From Streptococcus infantarius subsp. infantarius ATCC BAA-102 (GTDB lineage Bacteria; Bacillota; Bacilli; Lactobacillales; Streptococcaceae), in NCBI RefSeq assembly GCF_000154985.1, contig NZ_DS572692.1:186001-250000 (forward strand): a DNA stretch of 64,000 nucleotides. Reading direction: 5' to 3'. Made by a program: the position numbers and the translations under genes. Positions within the stretch are counted from its first letter, which is position 1. Each line of letters opens with the position of its first letter. Positions 29,558-38,550 of this stretch are shown piece by piece. A model generated the notes under the pieces. It did not search any database, was not told where the DNA came from, and worked only from the letters and a program-made list of their open reading frames with translations.

Positions 29558-30335
29558 CTCTCTTCAAGCGTTCAACATCTTGATTTGTGATTTTGCAAAG
29601 AGCATCTAGAAATGCTATCTGAAAACTTCCAGGTAGGGCGTTGCCTGCCGCAACTTCTGCCAACTCACCTGCGATATTATAAACCGAGATTGCCTCTTCT
29701 AAGCAAGCAATTAAGTCGCCATCTTTAGCAAGGCCGATAAATGCAGCTAGCACTGCTCCGAGTAAGCAGCCTGTTCCTGTAACAAGTGGCATTAAGGGAC
29801 TACCATTTTTAAGAAGTTTAACATGACCATTGACCGCAATGGCATCTGTTTTTCCTGTGATGACAACTGGAATTTCAAGTTTTTGATTAGCTAACCAAGC
29901 AAGATGTCCAATGTCATCAACGTCTGTAGAATCAACACCTTTACTTTTAACATCTTGTCCAACTAGCGCAGCAATTTCACCAGCATTTCCCCGTAAAAGT
30001 GAAACCTTGTGATGGTTTAGTAAATCAGACGCAACTTTCTTACGATAAGGGCCAGCACCAGCAGCAACTGGATCCAAAACAGTTGGCACCGAATACTTCT
30101 CAGCAATATCTAGAGCGTCCTTGTAAAGTTGCCAACTTCCTTCTTGCAAAGTACCAATATTAACCAAAAGACCACTAGCGTTTGGTAAAAAATCTTCCAA
30201 ATCTGGTTGATACTCACTCATAGCAGGGGAAGCTCCTAGAGCTAAAAGTCCGTTTGCTGAGAAATTTTTAACCACATGATTTGTTAAACAAATGGTCAAA
30301 GGATTATTTTCTCGTAAGTCATCTAAATAAGTCAT
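29538..30335 (-). CDS. thiM: Hydroxyethylthiazole kinase ThiM
   Basis: Ribokinase-fold salvage kinase of 265 residues that phosphorylates the thiazole alcohol taken up from outside. The opening [27 protein letters not shown] (blocks [15 protein letters not shown] and GASPAMSE) is typical, as is the catalytic [15 protein letters not shown] near residue 190. It starts directly after the thiD stop. Together with ThiW it fits thiazole salvage rather than de novo synthesis. Confidence 0.95.
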   Translation of the reverse strand: MTYLDDLRENNPLTICLTNHVVKNFSANGLLALGASPAMSEYQPDLEDFLPNASGLLVNIGTLQEGSWQLYKDALDIAEKYSVPTVLDPVAAGAGPYRKKVASDLLNHHKVSLLRGNAGEIAALVGQDVKSKGVDSTDVDDIGHLAWLANQKLEIPVVITGKTDAIAVNGHVKLLKNGSPLMPLVTGTGCLLGAVLAAFIGLAKDGDLIACLEEAISVYNIAGELAEVAAGNALPGSFQIAFLDALCKITNQDVERLKRVEVYCE

Positions 30336-31133
30336 TTAATCTCCTTTGTATGTGACGTGATTAACTGGACCATTTCCATGACCAAGTTCTGGAGCAGTTC
30401 TGATAGCTTCGGTGATAAAACGCTTAGCTGTTCCAACTGCTTCTTGAACAGAACGACCTTTGGCTAATTCTGCCGTGATGACTGCTGCATAGGTACAACC
30501 TGTTCCGTGTGTATGTTTGGTCGCAATGCATTCAGAGGTAAATGTCTGCACTTGACCATTTTCTAAAAAGAGAAAATCTTTAGCTTCATTTTGTAAATGG
30601 CCACCCTTGATGACAACGTTTTTAACGCCGTATTTAGCTTGAATAGACTTTCCAGCTTTGAAAATGGCATCTTCATCTTTTAATTTTTGTCCAAAAAGTA
30701 CTTCAGCTTCTGGTAAGTTTGGTGTAATAATGGTTGCCAAAGGAAGCAATTTTTCTTTAAGAGCCTCTACTGCTTCTTGGCTAATCAAACGATCGCCACT
30801 TGTTGCTACCATGACAGGATCGAGGACGTAAGGACATGACATAGTATTTAAATACTGACTCACGCATTCAATGGTTTCAACTTCCGCCAGCATCCCTGTC
30901 TTAATAGCATCTGGATTAATATCAGAAAAGACACTTTTTAGCTGCTCATCAAGAATCATTTGATCAAGATTACAAATAGCTTGAACACCTTGGGTATTTT
31001 GTGCAACTACACTGGTAGCAACCGCCATTCCATAAACCCCACGCGCTTGAAAGCTCTTTAAATCAGCCATGATACCCGCCCCACCACTTGGATCAGTTCC
31101 AGCAATTGTTAAAGCTACTTGTAATTTAGACAT
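30336..31133 (-). CDS. thiD: HMP / HMP-phosphate kinase ThiD
   Basis: Makes HMP diphosphate, the pyrimidine partner in thiamine synthesis, by two phosphorylations. 265 residues. Family blocks are TIAGTDPSGGAGIMADLKSF near the N terminus, DPVMVATSGDRL and the anion-hole HTHGTGCTYAAVITAEL near 210. The start overlaps the tenA stop by 8 bp and thiM begins at the next base after thiD ends, so the genes are tightly coupled. Confidence 0.94.
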   Translation of the reverse strand: MSKLQVALTIAGTDPSGGAGIMADLKSFQARGVYGMAVATSVVAQNTQGVQAICNLDQMILDEQLKSVFSDINPDAIKTGMLAEVETIECVSQYLNTMSCPYVLDPVMVATSGDRLISQEAVEALKEKLLPLATIITPNLPEAEVLFGQKLKDEDAIFKAGKSIQAKYGVKNVVIKGGHLQNEAKDFLFLENGQVQTFTSECIATKHTHGTGCTYAAVITAELAKGRSVQEAVGTAKRFITEAIRTAPELGHGNGPVNHVTYKGD

Positions 31134-31806
31134 TTCTTACCTCCTCTGGGCACTCTTCCTGATCAGTTGCCATTTGGAAAAAATTGCGTTCATGCTGACA
31201 ACTTTCCAAAAAGACACGAATCATTTCTTTTCTTTTTTCTTCTGGTAGTTGACTACTAAATCGCTTTAGTAGGTCAAAATACGTCGGTAAACAAGCTGTT
31301 ACTTCGTCAGCTGCGTAAAACTCAAACCATGCTTTAAATGAATTATCACTTGCAACCTTACCAGTCTCAAGTGCTTTTTTAGCAACCTGCTGATAAATCC
31401 ATAGACATGGAAGCATGGCTGACAAGATGTAAGCTGGATTATCTTGACTTAGCTGATAGTACATGTGCTTAATGTAATGGTCAGAACTTGGATACCAAGC
31501 TTTATCAGCAATAAAATCATGATAATCTCTTCCAACTGCTTTAGCTAAAATATGGTGAGCTCCAACCTCATGATTAAAAATAAAGTCAATCTGTCCTAAA
31601 AAGAAGTCTTTGCTTGCTTTATCGGAAATTTTGGCAAATAGCTGAGCATAAATATCAGCAAATTTTTCCAAATAAATAGCATCCGCTTTTAAGTAATGGC
31701 AAATTGCCTCATCAGACAAATTGCCCGCCATCATTTGCTTGATAAAATCATCTGCTAAAATCTTATCGATAAAGATTTGACTACGTTCTTTCATTTCATT
31801 AATCAT
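31126..31806 (-). CDS. tenA: Aminopyrimidine aminohydrolase / thiaminase II TenA
   Basis: TenA-family helical enzyme of 226 residues that salvages HMP from degraded thiamine (amino-HMP). The catalytic cysteine is in AMLPCLWIYQQ near residue 136 and the conserved glutamate is in FLESCQHERNFFQMA near 207. It lies in the TPP-controlled operon between the HAD gene (8-bp overlap) and thiD. With no thiC in the window, TenA would be an important HMP source. Confidence 0.93.
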   Translation of the reverse strand: MINEMKERSQIFIDKILADDFIKQMMAGNLSDEAICHYLKADAIYLEKFADIYAQLFAKISDKASKDFFLGQIDFIFNHEVGAHHILAKAVGRDYHDFIADKAWYPSSDHYIKHMYYQLSQDNPAYILSAMLPCLWIYQQVAKKALETGKVASDNSFKAWFEFYAADEVTACLPTYFDLLKRFSSQLPEEKRKEMIRVFLESCQHERNFFQMATDQEECPEEVRNV

Positions 31807-32467
31807 TCATTTCTTCCTTTACTATTGTTGTGAATTCCTTTAAGTGACGAATGGTGCGAAATGCCTGCTCTTGATTGTCTTGTGGGTTATCAGTATTTGA
31901 CAGATAGACACTTTGAATACCAAACTTTTGAGCTGTTTTTAAGTGGCGCGTGCTATCTTCCAGATAAAAAATCGTCTTGTCAAATAAGGCTTCAGTTTCA
32001 AGTACCGCTTGATAAAAATCTTCTGTTTTATCAGGAAATCCTAGCGCAATACAAGAATAACTACCAGAAAAGTATTGTAATACCCCTGCCGATTCTAAAC
32101 CGATTTTGGCTAAATCATCATAATTTGATGTGACTGCATAAATCAAAAAATCTTCTTCAGCTAAATCGGCTAAGGTCTCTACAGCTTGCGGCATGAGTGA
32201 AACCTTTTGATAAGCCTCTTCAAGTAACTGCTGAGTTTTCTTTTCTGGATAAGTCAAGTTTTCTTTGGCAAATAAAGCTGATAAATAAGCTTGCGACTCA
32301 ATCATATTTAAACGCCAGAGGTGTTTTTTTATCGTTTGAGTATAGGAAATATTGGCTAAAGCCAAGACCTTCTCAATCACCTTATCCCACAAACCATAAG
32401 AATCAAAAATAACACCGTCTAAATCAAGAAAAATAACACTTTTACTTTTGGGCAACAAGGGCAACAT
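31799..32467 (-). CDS. HAD-family phosphatase in the thiamine operon
   Basis: HAD superfamily hydrolase, 222 residues from ATG 32467. Motif I is VIFLDLDGVIFDS, motif II VTSN, and motif III/IV includes FYLEDSTRHLKTA. The start lies inside the end of the methyltransferase gene. AGGAGG precedes it closely, and the neighbouring in-frame ATG at 32482 is an alternative. Position between methyltransferase and tenA in a riboswitch-controlled thiamine operon suggests it may dephosphorylate a thiamine-pathway phosphate ester such as thiamine phosphate, but the substrate is not known. Confidence 0.75.
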   Translation of the reverse strand: MLPLLPKSKSVIFLDLDGVIFDSYGLWDKVIEKVLALANISYTQTIKKHLWRLNMIESQAYLSALFAKENLTYPEKKTQQLLEEAYQKVSLMPQAVETLADLAEEDFLIYAVTSNYDDLAKIGLESAGVLQYFSGSYSCIALGFPDKTEDFYQAVLETEALFDKTIFYLEDSTRHLKTAQKFGIQSVYLSNTDNPQDNQEQAFRTIRHLKEFTTIVKEEMND

Positions 32468-33155
32468 AGCCTCCTTTGTCATATCCCTCAATCGGTTCCT
32501 CCACAAAATCATTAGTATAGATAGGCTGAACTGCAAGGGTTTGGAAATATCGAATATTTGTCATGCCAAGTTCATCTCTTAAAATCGCTTCTTTTTCAAG
32601 AGGAGAATGGAAAACAGCAGAGCGGACTAACTCGATTGGATAAGGAAAAGTTGGGGCAATTTTATGAAAAATTTCTTTATTATAACCACCAACATGAGCA
32701 GCAAATTTATACAAAATACCATAAGCACTCTCCACTGGAACATCCAACAAAATCAAATGACCTCCCTTTTTCAAAGCATGATGGCAATTCTGGTAAGCTG
32801 ACGATAAATCTTTGATATAACTCGAACAACCGTTTAAATAAATCACATCATAGGCTTCTTTTGACAATGACGTTGTCTCTGCATCCCCAATCTTGACTGT
32901 CATGCCACGTTTTCTAGCAATTGTCGCCATATCATTTGACGGCTCAACACCGTATTTAACCTGAATGCCGAATTGTCTATGCAAAGCTGATTCAAAAAGA
33001 CCACTACCGCATCCAATTGATAGAATGGTTTCTTTTTCAATATCATGTAAAGCTCGGTGCAACAGTTTTAATTCACTGGCAAAGACATTACTATTTGTCA
33101 TAAACCATTGGTCATACGCGTCTGCGTAACCGTCAAACATTTTTGCATCTGTCAT
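32442..33155 (-). CDS. Class I SAM-dependent methyltransferase
   Basis: 237-residue Rossmann-fold methyltransferase. AdoMet motif I is ILSIGCGSGLFE near residue 43, an acidic residue follows in YGVEPSND, and motif IV is YDVIYLNG. The C terminus ends in GYDKGGYVALVAQ. It starts four bases inside the end of the ThiW-like gene and overlaps the HAD gene, so it is a true operon member. A methyltransferase has no obvious place in thiamine salvage. It may act on a thiamine-related alcohol or pyrimidine, or detoxify an analogue (speculation). Confidence 0.8.
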   Translation of the reverse strand: MTDAKMFDGYADAYDQWFMTNSNVFASELKLLHRALHDIEKETILSIGCGSGLFESALHRQFGIQVKYGVEPSNDMATIARKRGMTVKIGDAETTSLSKEAYDVIYLNGCSSYIKDLSSAYQNCHHALKKGGHLILLDVPVESAYGILYKFAAHVGGYNKEIFHKIAPTFPYPIELVRSAVFHSPLEKEAILRDELGMTNIRYFQTLAVQPIYTNDFVEEPIEGYDKGGYVALVAQK

Positions 33156-33733
33156 TGTAATCCATCCTCCTTGAGACTTTCTAAGGCATATAATTTTTTC
33201 AAATTCATGAAATGTGTTGAATACTTCAAGCCACGAAGCACAGCCATTGCCAAAAAGCCCCCAATCAAAGTCGCCAAAACAAATCGTGGGGTAAAAAAGA
33301 CCAAAGATTGTGCCTGACTTGCTTTTGCAAGTAACTCGTCATCCCCATGAGCTGACATGGTCCAAAACCAAACCATAACTGGTGCAGAAAGTAGCGAACC
33401 AATAATCCCTGTTCCAAGAAACTCTCCGAACCATGCCATGACAGGCTTTTTCGTTAAACGGTAAAAATAAGTGGCTAAAAAAGCTCCTGGGACAGATCCA
33501 ATAATAGCTAATGGAGCTACACTAGCCACACCAGCTTGAGTTAAAATCCGCATAATAGCAACAATTAATGCCATAGCTACAGCATAAATAGGCGTCATGA
33601 AAGTTGCCGCAATAATATTCATCACACTGGACATAAATGCCATGCCTTCAATCCGAAACAGCGGTGTTAGCAAAAAATCCAAAGCAATCATGATAGCCAG
33701 AACAGTTAAACGGTGTACACGATTATTCGCCAT
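33152..33733 (-). CDS. thiW: ThiW-type ECF transporter S component (hydroxyethylthiazole)
   Basis: 193-residue membrane protein with about five or six hydrophobic segments and the typical energy-coupling-factor S-component opening VHRLTVLAIMIALDFLLTP (blocks RLTVLAIMIALDF). It would deliver the thiazole precursor using the shared ECF energising module encoded elsewhere. I chose ATG 33733 (MANNRVHR), preceded by AGGAA; the frame is open 20 codons further, but that part crosses toward the terminator. It is the first gene behind the TPP riboswitch. Confidence 0.85.
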   Translation of the reverse strand: MANNRVHRLTVLAIMIALDFLLTPLFRIEGMAFMSSVMNIIAATFMTPIYAVAMALIVAIMRILTQAGVASVAPLAIIGSVPGAFLATYFYRLTKKPVMAWFGEFLGTGIIGSLLSAPVMVWFWTMSAHGDDELLAKASQAQSLVFFTPRFVLATLIGGFLAMAVLRGLKYSTHFMNLKKLYALESLKEDGLQ

Positions 33734-33780
33734 AATAATTCCTTTCCTGACACTAACATGCACCAAAAGCTCACAGAAAT

Positions 33781-33813
33781 AAAAAGACTCCATTTGAAAA
33801 ATCTCAAATGGAG
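33781..33813 (-). terminator. Riboswitch-controlled terminator of the thiamine operon
   Basis: Perfect 10-bp stem CTCCATTTGA/TCAAATGGAG followed by TCTTTTT on the minus strand, between the TPP aptamer and thiW. This is the expected attenuator for transcription control by TPP. Confidence 0.85.
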
Positions 33814-33912
33814 TTTATCTATTTAAAAACTGCGAAACAGCTCTTTTGACTTTACAAAAGAACTATCTTATATCGATTTTTGCACAACAAAAAAACAGCT
33901 TTTTGTTGCTTA

Positions 33913-33988
33913 CACATTTCCCTTCGTCAGTTCTAACTGCATCAGGTTCAATGGGTATAATCTCAGCTTTTACGCACCCCAAATGTCT
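33913..33988 (-). ncRNA. TPP riboswitch (THI element)
   Basis: On the minus strand the conserved core reads GGGGTGC, CTGAGA (33961-33966), ACCCATTGAACCTGAT (33942-33957) and GAAGGGA (33920-33926), closed by the P1 pair ACATTT/AAATGT. It precedes the terminator at 33781-33813 and the seven-gene thiamine operon. TPP binding should favour termination. Confidence 0.95.
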
Positions 33989-34006
33989 TATTAAATTTAC
34001 AGAATA

Positions 34007-34038
34007 ACTATAACACATTCAACTTGAAAGCGCAATAA
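34007..34038 (-). promoter_or_regulatory. Thiamine operon promoter with a cre-like box
   Basis: Minus strand -35 TTGCGC (34030-34035), 17-nt spacer, -10 TATAGT (34007-34012). The plus-strand sequence TTGAAAGCGCAATAA (34024-34038) fits the CcpA cre consensus except for one position and covers the -35 box. Confidence 0.55.
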
Positions 34039-34061
34039 TTTTCAGAAAAATGACACAATTT

Positions 34062-34091
34062 TTGCAGTGAATTGATAAAAAGAGGTATAAT
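34062..34091 (+). promoter_or_regulatory. Candidate rgg promoter
   Basis: TTGCAG (34062-34067), 18-nt spacer and TATAAT (34086-34091), 37 nt before the rgg start. It lies divergent to the thiamine promoter. Confidence 0.5.
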
Positions 34092-34127
34092 TTTTACAAA
34101 AGAATTCTTAATAAACTGGAGTAATAC

Positions 34128-34991
34128 ATGAAATATTTAGGACAGGCCTTCAAAGAATTAAGAGAAGCAAGACATATTTCGCTAGCAAATGCTACTGGTG
34201 GATACTTCTCACCTTCGATGCTTTCAAAATTTGAAAGTGGGAAACATGACCTTTCTGCTCAAAAATTATTGATAGCTCTTGAAAACGCACATATTGAAAT
34301 TAATGAATTTCTATATCTAACAAGAGGATTTTTGAAAAGTGATTTAGTAGAATTACAAGAAAAAATCTATTCTTTAGAAGAAAAGCTTGATCAAGGTGGT
34401 TTACAGAAATTATATGAAAGTGAGCAAAATAAGCAGAATAATAGAAATACAAAGATGCTTTACACCATAATCATCAAAGCACACATGAAAGCCTTTGATG
34501 AAACAACAGAACTAACATCTGAAGAAGAAACGTTCCTTTATAATTATCTTTTTAATACTGAAATCAGGGGAAAGCATGAACTATCTCTCTTTTCGATTTG
34601 TTCTACTCTGTTATCTCCTGAACTATTTACAATGTATGCTAGAGAGTGTCTCCGAAAAACTGATTTTTTAGGAGAACTAGACGAAAACCGAAAAATTATT
34701 CATACAATGTTGCTAAATGGTTTTATGCTTTGCATTGATGAAAATGATTTTATTAATGCTAATTATTTTAACAAACAAATCCAAAATCATTTTTACAAAG
34801 AAAGCGAAGCATATTACCGTACGATTTATTTATGGGCAAAGGGCTTGTTTGATTACAAGCAAGGGCATAAACAAGATGGATTGAAACAAATGAATGATGC
34901 AATCCAAATTTTAAAGATTTTAGATTGCCAATTAGCTGCCGATTATTACTCTTCTGGAATGCAAAAAGTAATCAGCGAAAACTTAAATTGA
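34128..34991 (+). CDS. Rgg/GadR/MutR family transcriptional regulator
   Basis: 287-residue stand-alone regulator. The N-terminal Cro-type helix-turn-helix (about 3-60) includes LREARHISLANATGGYFSPSMLSKFESG, in blocks GQAFKELREARHISL and FSPSMLSKFESGKHDLS. The rest is the helical Rgg domain, a TPR-like peptide-binding fold in characterised members. Some Rgg proteins respond to short peptide pheromones, but I see no convincing peptide gene nearby. It is followed by an MFS transporter gene, a common Rgg pairing, which here is broken. Confidence 0.9.
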   Translation: MKYLGQAFKELREARHISLANATGGYFSPSMLSKFESGKHDLSAQKLLIALENAHIEINEFLYLTRGFLKSDLVELQEKIYSLEEKLDQGGLQKLYESEQNKQNNRNTKMLYTIIIKAHMKAFDETTELTSEEETFLYNYLFNTEIRGKHELSLFSICSTLLSPELFTMYARECLRKTDFLGELDENRKIIHTMLLNGFMLCIDENDFINANYFNKQIQNHFYKESEAYYRTIYLWAKGLFDYKQGHKQDGLKQMNDAIQILKILDCQLAADYYSSGMQKVISENLN

Positions 34992-34999
34992 TTATAATA

Positions 35000-35139
35000 T
35001 TGAATATATTCAAGAGCTTATTTTTTTATATTTTCTTTATTATTTTTATCTACAAAAAACTCTTTAAAGAACATGACTGATTTTCTTATTTGTAGCTCGT
35101 TTAAAAACAGTCCTCTGGACTCCTTTTGAATATATTCAA
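35000..35139. promoter_or_regulatory. Twin palindromes, candidate Rgg operator
   Basis: TTGAATATATTCAA occurs twice (35000-35013 and 35126-35139), a perfect 14-nt palindrome repeated exactly, 126 bp apart. The second copy lies just upstream of the -35 position of a TATAAT promoter (35167-35172) for the MFS gene, the usual place for an activator site. The region between is AT-rich, with a small hairpin at about 35110-35122 (AGTCC/GGACT). Confidence 0.5.
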
Positions 35140-35201
35140 CGTTTTTACTCCTTGATTAAAAAATACTATAATGATACAAAATCAGTTAAGGAGTCAAAAA
35201 T

Positions 35202-36033
35202 ATGAAATTGTTTTTTTACAAATAAGGTATATCACTTCCTAACAGTTTCTCGATTTTTAAACACTATTGGTTCATCACTATATAATATTGTTTTCGTCAT
35301 CTATGCTGCAACTGTTTTTCATTCAAAAATTATGGTAGGAGTAGCTAATGTAACAATGGTTATACCAGCACTCTCTTTTATGCTGTCAGCTCTGGTTATA
35401 TTAATCATTAAAGACGACGCTGATTACGATGTTTTATCAAGCGATAATGAACTATCATTCAAAGAACAATTTTCTAACTTATACCATAATGTTATGTTGA
35501 TTTTTAACGAAACTAATAGCGCTGATTTTATTCACTTACTCCTAGCAATTCTCTGCTTAAATATGCTCAGTGGCTCACTTAATGCTATTTATAATATTTG
35601 GCTACTGCTTGCAAAAATTGGTCACCTATCCTACAGCCAATCACTGCTTCTTATTGAGTTTATCTTAGTCGGCGGTATTTTGATTGGAAGCTTGACACCA
35701 CACGATTATTTTTCTCAAAAATCAATTGTCGGTCTTTCAAATCTTATCCACTTCCCCTTAAGTATCGGTATTTTACTACTAGCATTTGCCAGTTATTTAG
35801 TCGGAAAAGTTAATCCTAAAATTAATTCTCAATTATTGAGCAATCTTCTAGCCAATACCTTAGCACAAACAAATAGTTTTCTAACTTTTTTGTTCACCTT
35901 GTTCCTTCCTGTCGGAACAGTATTATTTAGTAGTTTATCTTCGTGGAATATCACATCTACTTGGATTACATTTCTAGCTTTAGCTGTTGCTGTCTTTAAA
36001 TTGTCAGCTTCTACTAAAACTGTTGCTGATTGA
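35202..36033 (+). pseudogene. MFS transporter, frameshifted and internally deleted
   Basis: The gene starts at ATG 35202 behind AAGGAG and reads MKLFF, then breaks in a run of seven T (35211-35217). With six T the frame continues as TNKVYHFLTVSRFLNTIGSS into the long open frame from 35332. The restored protein is only about 275 residues, with roughly eight membrane segments, against about 400 for normal MFS permeases. After VTMVIPAL the sequence jumps to what should be the sixth segment, so about 130 codons are missing. It lies next to rgg and was probably its regulated transporter. Confidence 0.8.
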
Positions 36034-36092
36034 GAATTTTAAAAAAAGAAATCCAAGTTTTCCTTGGATTTCTTTTGGTATTACTTCTCCTA

Positions 36093-38405
36093 TTATTTCT
36101 TCTCAATTGGTGCAACGCTGGCTAGTAGTTTTTTAAGTCCAACTTCTGGGAAATTGATTTTTAGTTCTTGAGTTTTGCCTGAGCCTGTAACTGCAAGGAC
36201 AGTTCCGTCACCCCATTTTCTGTGGTGAGCGATATCTCCGATTTGCCAGTCGACTGCTTCTTTTGAAGTACTAGCTGATTGGCCAAAAGGTACTCCTTTG
36301 ACGGCTTTTGAATATGGCTGCGCTCCATGTGATGTCGGTTGAACTTTCGCTTTGCGAGCTTGAAGAGCTTGTTGGAGGCTCATGCCTTTACCAAAGCTCA
36401 TTGATTGATCGCTGCTATTGCTATAACGAACACCAAATGAAGAATTAGCAGGTCGAGCCAAACCTTGGTATTGCAATAACTCATCATCAATTTCACGGAT
36501 GAAGCGAGATGGACGATTATAACTTGTCTTACCAAACAAGGTACGTGTATTGGCATTTGTCACAAAGAGCAATTGCTCAGCACGCGTAATACCAACATAT
36601 GCCAAACGGCGTTCTTCTTCTAATTCATCTTGATCTTCAGCAGCACGTGAAAGTGGGAAGACCCCTTCTTCCATACCAATCAAGAAGACAATTGGAAATT
36701 CCAAACCTTTGGCAGCGTGCAAGGTCATCAAAGTCACTTCTGCTGTTTCAGCATTACCATCATCTGTATCTGCAATCAAAGCCAAATCATTCAAGAAACG
36801 ACTTAGTTTGTCAATACCAGATTCATCTTCTGGGGCATCGTCTTGATTTTCATCAAAATTTTTCGTAACAGTCAAGAATTCTTTGATATTTTCGATACGT
36901 GCTTGGCTTTCAAGTGTATTTTGCACACGAAGGGCATCAAGATAACCTGTCTTATCAAGAACAGTTTCTACCAGTTCAGTAACACTGTATTTGTCCAAGT
37001 CAGTACGAAGATTCATAAGAAGATTAGCCAAATCCCAAACGGCTTGTGCCGCTTTTCCTTTGACACCTGAAAGCATGATGTTAGCTGATGCATCAAGCAA
37101 ACTCATATTTTGAAGATTAGCAAAGTCACGGATTTTCTCAAGCGTACCAGGACCGACACCGCGTTTTGGTTCGTTGACGATACGTTCATAACTAATGTTA
37201 TCGGCAGTATTGGCAATAACATTCAAGTATGAAATTACGTCTCGAATTTCCTTACGGCTGTAGAATTTCGTTCCACCAACCATAGTATAAGGAATATTTG
37301 ATTTGAGCAGCGCTTCTTCAATAGTACGTGATTGCGCATTGGTACGGTAAAGAACCGCAAAATCTTTAAAGTTTTTCCCTTGTTCACGGACAATATTGTC
37401 AATCGTTGAAGCAACGAAGACTGCTTCTTCACGTTCATCACGCGCACGGTAGTAAACAATTTGTTCCCCGTCAGTATTTTGTGTCCAAAGTTTTTTCGGA
37501 CGACGATTGCGGTTATTATTGATAACGGCATTAGCTGCTTGCAATATTTTCTTAGTGGAACGATAGTTTTCTTCCAACATAACAACCTTGGCTTCAGGAT
37601 AATCTTTCTCAAAATCAAGGATATTTTGCATATCAGCACCACGCCAACCATAGATAGATTGATCAGCATCACCGACGACACAGATATTTTTAAAACGAGA
37701 TGCCAAGAGTTTAACCAACTGATACTGAGCATGGTTAGTATCTTGATACTCATCTACGTGAATATATTGGTAGCGTTGTTGGTAATAAGCCAAAACATCT
37801 GGATTTTGGTCAAACAAACGAAGCGTCAACATGATAAGGTCATCAAAGTCCATAGCTTCGCTTTGACGAAGTTCCGCTTGATAAGCCTTATAACATTTAG
37901 CAACAATTTGCGTGTACATATCACCAGCTTGATTCTCATATGCAATCTCATCAAGCAAATCATTCTTGGCATTTGAAATGGTTCCAAGGATGGCACGTTC
38001 ATTCCATTTTTTAGGATCAAGGTTGAGGTTCTTTAAAATACGTTTCATGAGCGTACGTTGCTCACCTGGATCCACGATAGTGAAATTGCGATTGTAACCA
38101 ATATGGTCAGCATCACGACGCAAAATGCGCACACACATGCTGTGGAAGGTAGCAATCAACGTATCAGCCGTTGCTGGATTCAAGGCCATAGCACGTTCAC
38201 GCATTTCACGCGCAGCTTTATTGGTGAAGGTAATCGCTAAGATATTCCACGGATTTACAAATTTTTCATCAATCAAATAGGCAATGCGGTGTGTCAACAC
38301 GCGAGTCTTCCCAGAGCCCGCACCTGCCATAATCAAAAGCGGACCTTCTGTCGTTTTAACAGCTTCAGCCTGCTTATCATTCATACCATTTAATAAAGGA
38401 TTCAT
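36093..38405 (-). CDS. pcrA: ATP-dependent DNA helicase PcrA
   Basis: Superfamily 1A 3'-5' helicase of 770 residues essential for repair and plasmid replication. Walker A is AGAGSGKT near residue 30, motif II VDEYQDT, motif [17 protein letters not shown], motif [11 protein letters not shown] and motif [14 protein letters not shown]. The C terminus (about 700-770) is a Tudor-like RNA polymerase-binding part ending in [10 protein letters not shown]. The start [12 protein letters not shown] at 38405 is the family start. It lacks a good Shine-Dalgarno sequence of its own and instead overlaps a mini-ORF stop codon (ATGA). Confidence 0.94.
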   Translation of the reverse strand: MNPLLNGMNDKQAEAVKTTEGPLLIMAGAGSGKTRVLTHRIAYLIDEKFVNPWNILAITFTNKAAREMRERAMALNPATADTLIATFHSMCVRILRRDADHIGYNRNFTIVDPGEQRTLMKRILKNLNLDPKKWNERAILGTISNAKNDLLDEIAYENQAGDMYTQIVAKCYKAYQAELRQSEAMDFDDLIMLTLRLFDQNPDVLAYYQQRYQYIHVDEYQDTNHAQYQLVKLLASRFKNICVVGDADQSIYGWRGADMQNILDFEKDYPEAKVVMLEENYRSTKKILQAANAVINNNRNRRPKKLWTQNTDGEQIVYYRARDEREEAVFVASTIDNIVREQGKNFKDFAVLYRTNAQSRTIEEALLKSNIPYTMVGGTKFYSRKEIRDVISYLNVIANTADNISYERIVNEPKRGVGPGTLEKIRDFANLQNMSLLDASANIMLSGVKGKAAQAVWDLANLLMNLRTDLDKYSVTELVETVLDKTGYLDALRVQNTLESQARIENIKEFLTVTKNFDENQDDAPEDESGIDKLSRFLNDLALIADTDDGNAETAEVTLMTLHAAKGLEFPIVFLIGMEEGVFPLSRAAEDQDELEEERRLAYVGITRAEQLLFVTNANTRTLFGKTSYNRPSRFIREIDDELLQYQGLARPANSSFGVRYSNSSDQSMSFGKGMSLQQALQARKAKVQPTSHGAQPYSKAVKGVPFGQSASTSKEAVDWQIGDIAHHRKWGDGTVLAVTGSGKTQELKINFPEVGLKKLLASVAPIEKK

Positions 38406-38478
38406 CGTATAAAAGACCACGGAGGTTCTGCCATCAGCTCCCATTAGCCAAGAAAACCATCCGAGATTTATTCCTCTC
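38402..38478 (-). promoter_or_regulatory. pcrA leader with two coupled mini-ORFs
   Basis: Behind GAGAGGA (38472-38478) a mini-ORF encodes MVFLANGS (38434-38460). Its TGA overlaps the ATG of a second mini-[13 protein letters not shown] (38402-38434), whose TGA overlaps the pcrA ATG. pcrA itself has no clear ribosome binding site, so reinitiation through this chain is possible. This is read directly from the sequence; translation is inferred. Confidence 0.4.
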
Positions 38479-38550
38479 TATATTAATTATTTCATTAAAA
38501 TCAATGCTTTTCTATTGTACCATTTTTTAAAGAAATAATGTTGGCTGGTT

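Noticed and set aside
35040-35125. A plus-strand 18-codon frame (MTDFLICSS...) as a peptide pheromone for Rgg
   Set aside because: It has no Shine-Dalgarno sequence and no hydrophobic pheromone-like C terminus.
37461-37976. 171-codon plus-strand frame opposite pcrA
   Set aside because: It is antisense to conserved helicase motifs and lacks an RBS.
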